Positions 54,719 to 63,835 of a stretch of 64,000 nucleotides of DNA are shown here, one piece after another. Position 1 is the first letter of the stretch. Each line of letters begins with the position of its first letter. The stretch is from assembly GCA_041497115.1 (NCBI GenBank), contig JBGQFW010000009.1, positions 9,684 through 73,683 of the forward strand, read 5' to 3'. The notes beneath the pieces are model-generated. The model had not been told where the DNA came from, searched no databases, and saw only the letters and a list, made by a program, of their open reading frames with translations. The translations under genes were made by a program, and so were the position numbers. The DNA is from AR5 sp041497115. Its GTDB lineage: Bacteria > Methylomirabilota > Methylomirabilia > Rokubacteriales > CSP1-6.

Positions 54719-56088
54719 CCGCCGCCGAGCTGATCAAGGCCGACCAGGATCACCTGATTCATCCGCTCCATCACCCGATCGACAACGCCGAGCCGATCAT
54801 CTACGTGCGCGGCCGGGGCGCCATGGTGCAGGACATCAGCGGCCACGAGATGATCGACGGCCTCTCGGGGCTGTGGAACGTCAACGTCGGCCACGGTCGC
54901 GCCGAGCTGGCCGACGCGGCGGCCGCCCAGATGAAGGAGCTCGCCTATTTCTCGGCGTACGTCGGCTCCTCCAACGTGCCGGCCATCACGCTGGCGTCCA
55001 AGCTCATCGAGCTCGCCCCCGACATGCACGCCATCTTCTTCACGACCGGCGGCGCCGAGGCCAACGAGTCGGCGTTCAAGACCGCGCGCTTCTACTGGAA
55101 GGCCCGGGGCAAGCCCGACAAGATCAAGGTCATCGCGCGGCAGAACGCCTACCATGGCGTGACGCAGCAGGCGATGAGCGCCACCGGGATGCCCGCCTAC
55201 TGGAAGATGTTCGAGCCGCGCGTGCCGGGCTTCGTGCACATCCCGACCTGCTATCCCTACCGCGTGCAGGACGGCAAGCCGGGCGAGACCGCCGGGCAGA
55301 CGGCCGCCCGCCTGCTGGAAGAGGCGATCGTGCGCGAGGGGGCCGACACGGTGGCCGCGTTCATCGCCGAGCCGATCCACGGCGGCGGCGGCGTGATCTA
55401 TCCGACCGACGACTACTTCCCGCTCGTGCGGGAGATCTGCACCCGGCACGATGTGCTGTTCATTGCGGATGAAGTGATCACGGGATTCTGCCGTACCGGC
55501 AAGTGGTTCGCGACGTCGCACTGGAACGTGAAGCCGGATATCAGAGCGTTCGCCAAGGGCGTGACGTCCGGCTACCTGCCGCTGGGCGGCATCATGGTGA
55601 GCCGCGCGATCAAGGAGGCGATCGACGGCGTGAAGCCCGAGGACCGCTGGATGCACGCCTACACCTACTCGGGCCATCCGACGTGCTGCGCCGTCGGCCT
55701 CAAGAACATCGAGATCATGGAGCGCGAGCGCCTGTACGACAACGCCGCCAAGATGGGCGACCGGCTCTACGCCGGGCTGCGGGAGACGTTCAAGGATCAC
55801 CCCCACGCCGGCGACATCCGCGGCGGCAAGGGGCTGCTGGCCGCACTGGAGCTGGTCGAGGACCGCGCGAGCAAGAAGAACTTCGCCGCCGACAAGAAGG
55901 TGGCGCCGCGCCTGCAGGCCGAGATGATGAAGCGCGACGTGGTGACGCGCGTGCGGCCCACGTCGGGCGCGCACCCGGCCAACGGCGACACCGTGTACTA
56001 CGCGCCGCCGCTGGTGGTGACCGAGAAGGACGTCGACCGCCTGGTGTCGGTGACGCGCGACGCGGTGAAGGCCGTGCTCGGCGTCTGA
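54709..56088 (+). CDS. Class III (omega-) aminotransferase
   Basis: PLP enzyme of 459 residues transferring amino groups from non-alpha-amino donors. Signature segments: GLWNVNVGHGRAEL, FFTTGGAEANESAFKTARFYW, NAYHGVTQQAMSATG, IAEPIHGGGGVIYP, IADEVITGFCRTGKWFA and AFAKGVTSGYLPLGG with the Schiff-base lysine. The ATG at 54709 follows GGGAGGAG. Family members use beta-alanine, polyamines, taurine or 4-aminobutyrate with pyruvate or oxoglutarate; the donor is not clear here. Codon use matches the neighbourhood. Confidence 0.93.
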   Translation: MALTAAELIKADQDHLIHPLHHPIDNAEPIIYVRGRGAMVQDISGHEMIDGLSGLWNVNVGHGRAELADAAAAQMKELAYFSAYVGSSNVPAITLASKLIELAPDMHAIFFTTGGAEANESAFKTARFYWKARGKPDKIKVIARQNAYHGVTQQAMSATGMPAYWKMFEPRVPGFVHIPTCYPYRVQDGKPGETAGQTAARLLEEAIVREGADTVAAFIAEPIHGGGGVIYPTDDYFPLVREICTRHDVLFIADEVITGFCRTGKWFATSHWNVKPDIRAFAKGVTSGYLPLGGIMVSRAIKEAIDGVKPEDRWMHAYTYSGHPTCCAVGLKNIEIMERERLYDNAAKMGDRLYAGLRETFKDHPHAGDIRGGKGLLAALELVEDRASKKNFAADKKVAPRLQAEMMKRDVVTRVRPTSGAHPANGDTVYYAPPLVVTEKDVDRLVSVTRDAVKAVLGV

Positions 56089-56094
56089 GCCGCC

Positions 56095-56304
56095 GTGAGG
56101 CTCATCACCGCCCACCGCATTCTCATCATCGCGGGCATCGCGTTCTCCGTTTTCTACGCGGTGGTGCGGGGGCGGATGTACCTCGCGCACGGCGACACCG
56201 TCGACCTCGTCCAGGCGGTCGCCGCGCTCCTCATCACGGGCGGGCTGCAGTGGTACCTCCGCTCGCTGGCGCGATGGGACCAGCGCTCGCGCCCGCCGCG
56301 CTGA
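56095..56304 (+). CDS. Small two-segment membrane protein of unknown function
   Basis: A 69-residue protein starting at a GTG seven bases after the preceding stop, with hydrophobic segments at about residues 8-26 and 38-55 and a basic C-terminus (WDQRSRPPR). No family recognised. It overlaps the DUF393 gene by 31 bases in another frame, so the pair is probably co-translated. The overlap and small size make it moderately certain only. Confidence 0.5.
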   Translation: MRLITAHRILIIAGIAFSVFYAVVRGRMYLAHGDTVDLVQAVAALLITGGLQWYLRSLARWDQRSRPPR

Positions 56305-56657
56305 TCTACGACGCGGAGTGCGCGATGTGCCGGGCCAGCGCGATGTGGCTCATGCGCCGGGGCATGTCGCGCGGCGCGCTGGAGATCCTGCCGTGCCGCT
56401 CGCGCGCGCGCCGCGAGCGCTTCCCCCAGGTGCCGGAGGCGCAGTGCCTGACCGCCATGCAGCTCGTGCTCCCCGACGGCCGCGTGCTGGGGGGCGCCGA
56501 CGCGGTGCCCGAGCTGCTGCGCCGCATGCGCGGCTGGGGCTGGGTGGCCGGCTTCTTCGCGCTGCCGCCGGTGCGGCCGGTGGCCCGGCGGGTCTACGGC
56601 TGGATCGCGCGCAACCGGATGCGGATCTCCTGCGCCCTCGGCCCCCGCGAGCCGTGA
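56274..56657 (+). CDS. DCC-family (DUF393) thiol-disulfide oxidoreductase
   Basis: A 127-residue protein with the family signature LIYDAECAMCRASAMWLMRR (DxxCxxC near residue 13) and the closing region VYGWIARNRMRISC. The two cysteines form a thioredoxin-like redox motif; the family's reaction is not firmly established. The ATG at 56274 overlaps the preceding small membrane gene and is the only start that keeps the signature. The stop overlaps the next gene's GTG. Confidence 0.85.
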   Translation: MGPALAPAALIYDAECAMCRASAMWLMRRGMSRGALEILPCRSRARRERFPQVPEAQCLTAMQLVLPDGRVLGGADAVPELLRRMRGWGWVAGFFALPPVRPVARRVYGWIARNRMRISCALGPREP

Positions 56658-57160
56658 GCGACCTCGCCGCGCCCTTCGACCGCTACCGCGACCGCGTGCG
56701 CCCTTCGTTCATCGACCACAACGGGCACATGAACATGGGCTACTACGTGGTCATGTTCGACTTGGCCACCGACGAGTTCTTCCGCTGGGTCGGGCTCGAC
56801 GAGGCGCACCGGCGCCACCACGACGTCACCACGTTCTGCCTCGAGGCCCACGTGACCTATCACCGCGAGGTGCGCGACGGCGACGGGCTGCGCTTCACCA
56901 CGCTGCTGCTCGGCCACGACGCCAAGCGCATCCACTACATTCACGCGATGTACCACGCCGCCGAGGGCTACCTGGCGGCGACCAACGAGCTGATGTCGCT
57001 GCACGTCAGCCACGCCACGCGGCGCGGCGCCCCGATGGCCTCGGCGGTGCAGGCGCGGCTGGCCGCGATCCAGGCCGCCCACGACGCGCTGCCGCGCCCG
57101 CCGCAGGTGGGGCGGCGCATGGGGCTGGCCGCGCCTCCGACGACCCCGGCCGCGCCGTGA
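56654..57160 (+). CDS. Thioesterase (4-hydroxybenzoyl-CoA thioesterase / hotdog family)
   Basis: A 168-residue hotdog-fold protein with the tyrosine/aspartate region RPSFIDHNGHMNMGYYVVMFDLATDEFF, where the aspartate in IDHNGHMN matches the catalytic residue of 4HBT-type acyl-CoA thioesterases, then a CLEAHVTYHREVRDGDGLR strand and an H-x-M-Y helix. It hydrolyses a CoA thioester of unknown acyl group. The GTG start and the stop both overlap neighbouring genes by four bases (GTGA). Confidence 0.85.
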   Translation: MSDLAAPFDRYRDRVRPSFIDHNGHMNMGYYVVMFDLATDEFFRWVGLDEAHRRHHDVTTFCLEAHVTYHREVRDGDGLRFTTLLLGHDAKRIHYIHAMYHAAEGYLAATNELMSLHVSHATRRGAPMASAVQARLAAIQAAHDALPRPPQVGRRMGLAAPPTTPAAP

Positions 57161-58866
57161 CCCGGCGCGAATTCCTGAGGGTGCTGGCGCTGGCGGCGGC
57201 GGCCGGGCTGCCCGTCGGCGCGCGCTCGGCGGCGGACGAGGCGGGCTTCTACGACGTGCCGACCTATGGCAACGTGGGGCTGCTGCACTTCACCGACGCG
57301 CACGCCCAGCTGCTGCCGGTGTGGTACCGCGAGCCCAGCATGAACCTCGGCGTCGGGGCGGCGCGCGAGCGCCCGCCGCACCTGGTCGGCGAGCGGCTGC
57401 TCGCCCGCTTCGGCCTGCGTCCCGGCACGCGCGAGGCGCACGCCTTCACCCACCTCGACTTCACGCGGGCCGCCGTCACCTACGGCCGCGTCGGCGGCTT
57501 CGCCCACCTGGCCACTCTCGTGAAACGCGTACGCGCGGCGCGGCCCGGCGCGCTGCTACTCGACGGCGGCGACACGTGGCAGGGGTCGGCCACCGCGCTG
57601 TGGACCCACGGGCAGGACATGGTGGACGCCGCCCGCCTCCTCGGCGTGGACGCGATGACCGGCCACTGGGACTTCACGCTCGGCGCCGAGCGGGTGAAGG
57701 CGATCGTGGACGGGGACTTCAAGGGGCGCATCGACTTCGTCGCCGGCAACGTCCTCACGCGGGACTTCGAGGACCCGGTGTTCCCCGCCTACACGCTGCG
57801 CGAGGTCAACGGCGTGCCGGTCGCCGTGATCGGCCAGGCCTTCCCGTACACGCCGATCGCCAACCCCCGCTATCTCGTGCCCGACTGGACGTTCGGCATC
57901 CGCGAGGAGCGGCTGCAGAAGACGGTGGACGAGGCGCGCGGCAAGGGCGCGCACGTCGTGGTGCTGCTCTCCCACAACGGCATGGACGTGGACCTCAAGC
58001 TGGCCGGGCGCGTGCGCGGCCTCGACGCGATCCTCGGCGGCCACACGCACGACGGCGTGCCGGCGCCGCTCGTCGTCGCCCACCCGGGCGGGCGCACGCT
58101 CGTCACCAACGCCGGCTCCAGCGGCAAGTTCCTCGCCGTCCTCGATCTCGACGTCCGCGACCGCCGGGTGAAGGGCTGGCGCTACCGGCTGCTGCCGGTG
58201 TTCGCCAACCTGCTGCCGGCCGACCCGGCGATGACCGCGCTGATCGCCGCCGCGCGCGCCCCCTACGCGGCGCGGCTCGCCGAGCCGCTGGCCGTCAGCG
58301 AGGGGCTTCTCTACCGCCGCGGCAACTTCAGCGGTCCCTTCGACCAGCTCCTGGTGGACGCGCTGCTCGAGGTGAAGGGGGCGCAGATCGCGCTCTCGCC
58401 CGGGTTCCGGTGGGGAACCTCCGTGCTGCCCGGCGAGAGCATCACCTTCGAGCACGTCATGAGCCACACCGCCACGACGTACTCGCACACGACCCTGACC
58501 GACCTGACGGGCGCGCAGATCCGGGCGCTGCTCGAGGACGTCGGCGACAACCTGTTCAATCCCGACCCCTACTACCAGCAGGGCGGCGACATGGTGCGGG
58601 TGGGCGGCCTCACCTACGCGTGCGCGCCGCGCGCCGCGCGGGGCGCCCGCATCCGGGATCTCCGATTGGGTGGCGTTCCGCTCGATGCCGCGAAGAGCTA
58701 CCGGGTCGCGGGCTGGGCGTCGGTGTCGGAGGAGGCGCGGGCGGCCGGCGGCGAGCCCGCGTGGGACGTGCTGGCGCAGTATCTGCGCGCCCGCAAGCGC
58801 GTGCCGCGATTGACCGTCAACGTGCCGCGGCTGATCGGCGTCTCCGGCGACGCCGGCCTCGGTTAG
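57157..58866 (+). CDS. soxB: Thiosulfohydrolase SoxB (5'-nucleotidase family)
   Basis: A 569-residue periplasmic protein with a Tat-type signal (MTRREFLRVLALAAAAG). The dinuclear-metal motifs are LLHFTDAHAQLLPVW, DGGDTWQGSAT, MTGHWDFTLG, LLSHNGMDVD and GGHTHDG, and the SoxB-specific region FNPDPYYQQGGDMVRVGGLTYA is present. SoxB releases sulfate from the cysteine-S-sulfonate on SoxY during thiosulfate oxidation. No soxXA, soxYZ or soxCD is in the window, so either they lie elsewhere or this acts alone. The GTG start overlaps the thioesterase stop. Confidence 0.9.
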   Translation: MTRREFLRVLALAAAAGLPVGARSAADEAGFYDVPTYGNVGLLHFTDAHAQLLPVWYREPSMNLGVGAARERPPHLVGERLLARFGLRPGTREAHAFTHLDFTRAAVTYGRVGGFAHLATLVKRVRAARPGALLLDGGDTWQGSATALWTHGQDMVDAARLLGVDAMTGHWDFTLGAERVKAIVDGDFKGRIDFVAGNVLTRDFEDPVFPAYTLREVNGVPVAVIGQAFPYTPIANPRYLVPDWTFGIREERLQKTVDEARGKGAHVVVLLSHNGMDVDLKLAGRVRGLDAILGGHTHDGVPAPLVVAHPGGRTLVTNAGSSGKFLAVLDLDVRDRRVKGWRYRLLPVFANLLPADPAMTALIAAARAPYAARLAEPLAVSEGLLYRRGNFSGPFDQLLVDALLEVKGAQIALSPGFRWGTSVLPGESITFEHVMSHTATTYSHTTLTDLTGAQIRALLEDVGDNLFNPDPYYQQGGDMVRVGGLTYACAPRAARGARIRDLRLGGVPLDAAKSYRVAGWASVSEEARAAGGEPAWDVLAQYLRARKRVPRLTVNVPRLIGVSGDAGLG

Positions 58867-59780
58867 CGCGGGGGCGTGCCCTCGGGGACGACGCTCTTGG
58901 CGATCGAGGTGTCGAGCGCCTCGTAGTCGTGGTAGCCGATCACGTCGTAGAGGTCCGCGCGCGACTGCATGCGATCGAGCAGGGCCTGCTGGGTGCCCGC
59001 GCGGGCGAGCTCGGCGTAACCCTCCTCCACCGCGCGGGCGGCGAGGCGCAGCGAGGTGACCGGCCAGATCACCATCTTGTAGCCCAGCGCGGCCAGCTCG
59101 TCGGCGGCGAGCAGGGGGGTGCGGCCGAACTCCGTCATGTTGGCGAGCAGCGGCGCCGGCACCGCCGCCGCGAACGCGCGGAATTCGTCGGCGGTGCGCA
59201 GCGCCTCCGGGAAGATCGCGTGGGCGCCGGCGTCGAGATAGCGCCGGGCGCGGGCGACGGCGGCGTCGAGCCCCTCGGAGGCGACCGCGTCGGTGCGCGC
59301 GATCACGCGCAGGTGGCGGGCGGCGCGCACGGCCGCCGCGATCTTGCGCGCCATCTCCTCGGCGCTCACCAGCCGCTTGTCGGAGAGGTGGCCGCACTTC
59401 TTGGGCAGCTCCTGGTCCTCGAGCTGGACGGCGGCGGCGCCGGCGTCCTCCAGCTCGCGCACCAGTCGCATCGCGTTGAGCGCCTCGCCGTAGCCGGTGT
59501 CGCCGTCCACCACCAGCGGCAGGTCGGCGGCGCGGCAGATGGCACGCGTGAAAAATGCCAGCTCGTCGAGGGTGAGGATGCCGAGGTCGGGCAGCGCCAG
59601 GCTCGCGCTGAGCGCGGCGCCCGAGAGGTAGAGGGCCTCGAAGCCCGCCCGCCGCGCGAGGAGGGCGGCCAGCGGCGAATGCGCGCCGGGGATGCGCACG
59701 ATTCCCGGCCGCGCCCACAGCGCGGCCAGGCGGTCACCGGCCGGGCGCGGGTCCCGCTCGGCCTCGGTGAGCCAGGTCAC
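58863..59780 (-). CDS. Isocitrate lyase/PEP mutase superfamily protein, methylisocitrate-lyase-like
   Basis: TIM-barrel lyase of 305 residues that cleaves or forms C-C bonds next to a carboxylate. RIPGAHSPLAALLARRAGFEALYLSGAALSAS opens the family core, DGDTGYG holds metal ligands, and ELPKKCGHLSDKRLV contains the catalytic KKCGH motif of methylisocitrate lyase (PrpB). It ends by overlapping soxB's 3' end by four bases in the convergent direction. No prpC or prpD is near, so propionate metabolism is an inference. The GTG at 59780 is set by the family N-terminus. Confidence 0.87.
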   Translation of the reverse strand: MTWLTEAERDPRPAGDRLAALWARPGIVRIPGAHSPLAALLARRAGFEALYLSGAALSASLALPDLGILTLDELAFFTRAICRAADLPLVVDGDTGYGEALNAMRLVRELEDAGAAAVQLEDQELPKKCGHLSDKRLVSAEEMARKIAAAVRAARHLRVIARTDAVASEGLDAAVARARRYLDAGAHAIFPEALRTADEFRAFAAAVPAPLLANMTEFGRTPLLAADELAALGYKMVIWPVTSLRLAARAVEEGYAELARAGTQQALLDRMQSRADLYDVIGYHDYEALDTSIAKSVVPEGTPPR

Positions 59781-59785
59781 GCCGC

Positions 59786-60685
59786 TCAGCGCGCCGCGAC
59801 CGCGTCGGCAACGACGACGGGATCGGGGACGGTCGGCCCCTCGCCCGCCACCGTCGTGCGGTGCATCACGCGGCGGTCGCGAAGCGTGTCCCACGGCCGG
59901 CCGCGGTGCAGTACCGCGCGGTTGTCCCACATCACGGCGTCGCCCGCGCGCCAGCGGTGCTGGAAGACGAACTCCGGCCGGGTGGCGTGCTCGAGCAGCT
60001 CGCGCAGCAGCGCGCGCCCCTCCTCGACGGGCAGCCCCTGGATGTAGGCGGCGTGGGAGCCGAGGTAGAGCGCCGCCCGGCCGGTGACGGGATTGGCGCG
60101 CACCAGCCGCTGCTTCACCGGGGGCAGCGCCGCCTCCTGCTCGGGCAGGAGCAGGCCGGGCGCGATCAGCGCGCGCGAGTAGGCGAACGAGTGCACCGCG
60201 ACCAGGTGCTCGAGCCGCCGCTGCAGCGCCACCGGCAGGGCGTCCCACGCCGCGCGCAGGCTGGCGTACTCCGTCTCGCCGCCCTCGGGCGGCACCTCGC
60301 GCGCCGAGAGCAGCGAGGCCATCGCCGGGACCGGCTTGAACGACGAGTCGCTGTGCCAGAGCTGGTTGCCCTTGTGATAGAGCATCCGCCGGTCCTCGGG
60401 CGACAGCGTGTTGCCCTCGCCGTCCACGTTGGAGAGGTCGGCGATCTGCGGGGCCACCCGCTGGTTCTGCGCGATGCTGCGGACGGTCTCCTCCAGCGGC
60501 CCGAACCGGCGCGTGAAGGCGATCTGCTCGTCGTCGGTCCAGGGCTGGTCGTGGAAGACGAGCACCGAGTGCTCCTCGAAGGCGGCGCGCACCGCGGCGA
60601 ACCCGGCGTCGTCGCAGCGGCGCAGGTCAACGCCCGAGACCTCGGCCACGAAGTGCGGGTGCAGGCGGCGGACGCTGACGGCCAT
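59786..60685 (-). CDS. TauD/TfdA-family 2-oxoglutarate-dependent dioxygenase
   Basis: Non-haem Fe(II) dioxygenase, 299 residues. The iron-binding HxD appears in LWHSDSSFKPVPAMASLL, and the distal region has the oxoglutarate arginine and second histidine in MWDNRAVLHRGRPWD. TauD/TfdA members oxidise sulfonates, chlorophenoxyacetates or other small acids. ATG with GGAGGAG upstream. It lies five bases before the PrpB-like gene on the same strand, so the two form an operon, and is divergent from the amidase. Confidence 0.88.
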   Translation of the reverse strand: MAVSVRRLHPHFVAEVSGVDLRRCDDAGFAAVRAAFEEHSVLVFHDQPWTDDEQIAFTRRFGPLEETVRSIAQNQRVAPQIADLSNVDGEGNTLSPEDRRMLYHKGNQLWHSDSSFKPVPAMASLLSAREVPPEGGETEYASLRAAWDALPVALQRRLEHLVAVHSFAYSRALIAPGLLLPEQEAALPPVKQRLVRANPVTGRAALYLGSHAAYIQGLPVEEGRALLRELLEHATRPEFVFQHRWRAGDAVMWDNRAVLHRGRPWDTLRDRRVMHRTTVAGEGPTVPDPVVVADAVAAR

Positions 60686-60736
60686 GGCGCGACTCCTCCG
60701 CTTGGCAGGTTCGGCGACAGGGGGCATGATACCGCA

Positions 60737-62146
60737 ATGACCGACGACCGGCTCTGCTGGATGTCCGCCGCCGACCTCGCCGTCGCGATCGCGCGCCGCA
60801 CGATCTCGCCCGTCGAGGTCGTGGACGCCGTGCTCGATCGCATCGCGCGCACCCGGGACCTCAACGCCTACTGCCTGCTCGACGCCGACGGCGCGCGCCG
60901 CGCCGCCCGGGCGGCCGAGCGCGCGGCGACGAAGCGCCGCGCGACGCTGGGCCCCCTGCACGGCGTGCCGTTCTCGGTGAAGGACCTGGTCAACACGAAG
61001 GGCATGCGCACGACGTTCGGGACGCCGCTCTATCGCGACAACGTCCCCACCGAGGACGCGCCGTCGGTGGCGCGGCTCAAGGCGGCGGGCGCCATCCTGC
61101 TTGGCAAGACGAACACGCCGACGTTCGGCTGGGTCGGCGTCACCGACAACCTCCTGTTCGGCGCCACGCTCAATCCGTGGCGGCGCGACCGTACGCCGGG
61201 TGGCTCCTCCGGCGGCGCGGGCGCGGCGGCGGCCGCCGGGCTGGGGCCGCTGCACATCGGCACCGACGGCGGCGGCTCGATCCGCAAGCCGGCCGCGTGG
61301 TGCGGCGTCTTCGGTCTCAAGCCCTCCTATGGCCGCGTCGCCCTGTACCCGCACGGCGCCGCGTGGAGCCTCTCGCACGCCGGGCCGATGACGCGCACGG
61401 TGAAGGACGCGGCGCTGATGCTGCGCGTGATGGCGGGCGCCGACGAGCACGACCAGTACTCGCTGCCCGACGAGGGCGTGGACTACGTGAAGGCGCTCGC
61501 CGGCTCGCTCGAGGGGCTGCGCGTCGCCTACAGCGCGACGCTCAATATCGCGCCCGCGGTGGACCCGGAGATCGCCGCCGCGGCGCGGGCGGCCGCCCAC
61601 GCGCTGCGGCGCGCCGGCTGTCGCGTGGAGGACGTGGAGCCCGCGTGGCCGTCGCCCTATGACTGCTGGCGGGCGACCTTCCTCGGCGGCATCGCCACGC
61701 GGCTCATGCCCTATCTCGACCGCAAGAGCGAGATCGACCCCGGCTTGCTGCCGATCATCGAGGAGGTGCGCGGCTGGCCGCCGACGCGCTACGTGCAGGC
61801 GTGGCTCGACCGGCTGGCGTGGTGGCAGCACGCCCGCGCGTTCTTCGAGCGGTACGACCTGCTGCTCTCGCCGGCGGTCGCGGCCCCGCCGCTGCGCCTG
61901 GGCGAGTATCTCGTCACGGAGATCGCCGGCAAGAAGGTCGGCCGCGAGGCGGGCAGCGCCTTCACGTTCCCGTTCAACATGACAGGCCAGCCCGCCGCCA
62001 GCGTGCCGTGCGGCTTCACGAAGGCCGGGCTGCCGATCGGCCTTCAGGTCGTCGGCCGCCGCTTCGCCGACGCCACCGTCCTGCGCGCCTGCGCCGCCCT
62101 CGAGCGCCTCCGCCCGTGGGCGGCGCGGAGGCCGCCGGAGAACTAG
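60737..62146 (+). CDS. Amidase (amidase signature family)
   Basis: A 469-residue amidase signature hydrolase with the Ser-cisSer-Lys triad: Lys in VPFSVKDLVNTKG, cis-Ser in TPGGSSGGAGAAAAAG, and nucleophile Ser in GTDGGGSIRKPAAWCG. It hydrolyses a carboxamide, possibly an aryl or acyl amide; the substrate is open. The ATG lies 13 bases after a CATGAT that may be a -10 element; no ribosome site is seen. Its end overlaps the convergent hydrolase gene by four bases. Confidence 0.9.
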   Translation: MTDDRLCWMSAADLAVAIARRTISPVEVVDAVLDRIARTRDLNAYCLLDADGARRAARAAERAATKRRATLGPLHGVPFSVKDLVNTKGMRTTFGTPLYRDNVPTEDAPSVARLKAAGAILLGKTNTPTFGWVGVTDNLLFGATLNPWRRDRTPGGSSGGAGAAAAAGLGPLHIGTDGGGSIRKPAAWCGVFGLKPSYGRVALYPHGAAWSLSHAGPMTRTVKDAALMLRVMAGADEHDQYSLPDEGVDYVKALAGSLEGLRVAYSATLNIAPAVDPEIAAAARAAAHALRRAGCRVEDVEPAWPSPYDCWRATFLGGIATRLMPYLDRKSEIDPGLLPIIEEVRGWPPTRYVQAWLDRLAWWQHARAFFERYDLLLSPAVAAPPLRLGEYLVTEIAGKKVGREAGSAFTFPFNMTGQPAASVPCGFTKAGLPIGLQVVGRRFADATVLRACAALERLRPWAARRPPEN

Positions 62147-62892
62147 ACGGGTTTGTGCGCCTTGAGGAAGCGCCGCGCGTGCTCCACGACCTCGTCGATG
62201 TGCGCCTGCGAATCTTTCCAGGGATAGATGGTCACCTCGGCCTTCGGGGCGAGGCTGGCCACCTCCATCGCGACCTTGTACGGGTGCGCGGGCACGTCGT
62301 CCGGCGCGACCAGCAGCGGCGTCTTGATGGTGCGCACGAAATCGCGCGACACGGTGAAGACGAAGTCGGCGCGGTTGGTGTACATGCTGGTGAGGAAGTC
62401 GTGGACCATGGCCATCGTGACGTCGGGGCGCTTCGCGCACAGCGCCGGCCCCCAGCCCTTGATGTTGTTCTGGTAGAAGAGGTCCGGCATCTCGGGCCGG
62501 GAGCCGCTGGGCTGCATCATCGCGGCCGCGACGACGCGCTCCGGCGCCCGCCGAATGAGGTTGTGGATCATCGGCCCGCCGATGCAGAAGCCCATGACCA
62601 GGAACTCCCGGATGCCGAGGTGGTCCATCAGCCCGAGCTGGTCGTCGGTGTAGGCGTCCCAGGGGCGGTCGATCTCCAGCGGGCCGCTGGACTGGCCGGG
62701 GTTGGCGTTGCGCAGGTCGGCGCAGATACAGCGGAAGTCGTCCTTGTACCGTTCCATCGGGTTGAAGGGCGAGGCCGTCTGCCAGGACGAGAGGGCTGAA
62801 TTGAGCCCGCCCCCCGGGATGAGCAGCAGGGGGAAGCCGGAACCGACCTCTTGGTAGTGGATGCGGACGGGGCCTCTCTCGTAGAACGGCAT
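62143..62892 (-). CDS. Alpha/beta hydrolase with Cys at the nucleophile position
   Basis: A 249-residue alpha/beta hydrolase: oxyanion region LLLIPGGGLNSALSSW, elbow VMGFCIGGPMI near residue 100, and a final histidine in SQAHIDEV. The nucleophile motif is G-x-C-x-G instead of G-x-S-x-G, as in dienelactone hydrolases, although the rest looks like ordinary hydrolases of the haloperoxidase/esterase type. The ATG follows a GGAGG. It is 22 bases downstream of the cyclase gene on the same strand, so the two probably act on the same compound. Confidence 0.82.
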   Translation of the reverse strand: MPFYERGPVRIHYQEVGSGFPLLLIPGGGLNSALSSWQTASPFNPMERYKDDFRCICADLRNANPGQSSGPLEIDRPWDAYTDDQLGLMDHLGIREFLVMGFCIGGPMIHNLIRRAPERVVAAAMMQPSGSRPEMPDLFYQNNIKGWGPALCAKRPDVTMAMVHDFLTSMYTNRADFVFTVSRDFVRTIKTPLLVAPDDVPAHPYKVAMEVASLAPKAEVTIYPWKDSQAHIDEVVEHARRFLKAHKPV

Positions 62893-62914
62893 GGCGATTC
62901 TCCTCCCTCCGTGA

Positions 62915-63817
62915 TTAGAAGATCGCGATCGGATGCGCGGGCGCGCCGGTGGAACCCACGAGGCGGATCGGCGTGGCGGTGAACATGAACTCGGAGCGCC
63001 CTTCCTCGGCGCACGCCTTGGCCAGCCGCTCGGGATACGAGTTGTCCACGAGCACGAGGCCGAGGAACGGGATCGCCAGGTGCGTGCTCATCGCGAAGCC
63101 GGGATAGGTCACCGGCCGCTCGTCCATCATGTCCCACGCGATCGCCGCGATGTCCTTCTCGCGGAACCACTCGAGGCACGAGATGTTCATGCCCGGGTGC
63201 GGCGACACGCGCGGCACCCAGTCGGGGTGCGCCCGTCGGAACGCCTCGTCGCCGTTGCGCACGACCACCACGTCGCCCGGCTCGACCTTGATGCCGGCGC
63301 GGGCGGCGGCGGCATCGAGCTCCCTGGGCGTCACCGGGTTGCCGACCGTCACGTAGCCTTCCTTGCGGCCGGCGGCGACGTCGAGCAGCACGCCGCGCGA
63401 GGTGATGCCGTCGAAGTAGGCGTCGATCGGGCACCAGGTGGCGCCCGCCGCGGTGAGGCTGTCCTTGAACGGCCGGCCGTTGAACAGCTCGCCGTCCCAC
63501 CCCACGTGGCAGAGCGCGTCGATGTGGGTGATCGTGAAGCCGTGGTAGACGAGGTCGAAGCGGTCGAGGACGACGTCGGCGCGCTCGCGGTTGGACGGGA
63601 AGGTGATGTTGTACATGATCGCGGGCTGCGGCCCGATGTCGCGGGCCAGCGAGACGGTGCGGCCGGTGCGGACGAGCTTCTGGGCCTGCGCGCGCTTGGC
63701 CGGCGTGATCAGGTTGGCGGTGCCACGCTGGTCGTCGTGGCCCCAGCGCCCCCAGTTGTTCAGCTCCTTGAAGTAGCTCTCGACACGACTCGGGGTCGGC
63801 GGTGTCCAGTCGGCCAT
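62915..63817 (-). CDS. Cyclase-family (kynurenine formamidase-like) hydrolase
   Basis: A 300-residue protein of the Cyclase family, metal-dependent amide/lactone hydrolases. The metal motif HxDxxxH occurs as THIDALCHVGWDG near residue 95, followed by RGVLLDVAAGRKEGY and GDVVVVRNGDEAFR. Members act on N-formylkynurenine, isatin or polyketide-derived amides. ATG with AGGAGAGGAG upstream, then family 2 repeats lie directly upstream of that. It heads a two-gene operon with the Cys-nucleophile hydrolase. Confidence 0.86.
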   Translation of the reverse strand: MADWTPPTPSRVESYFKELNNWGRWGHDDQRGTANLITPAKRAQAQKLVRTGRTVSLARDIGPQPAIMYNITFPSNRERADVVLDRFDLVYHGFTITHIDALCHVGWDGELFNGRPFKDSLTAAGATWCPIDAYFDGITSRGVLLDVAAGRKEGYVTVGNPVTPRELDAAAARAGIKVEPGDVVVVRNGDEAFRRAHPDWVPRVSPHPGMNISCLEWFREKDIAAIAWDMMDERPVTYPGFAMSTHLAIPFLGLVLVDNSYPERLAKACAEEGRSEFMFTATPIRLVGSTGAPAHPIAIF

Positions 63818-63835
63818 CGGTGGCTCCTCTCCTTA

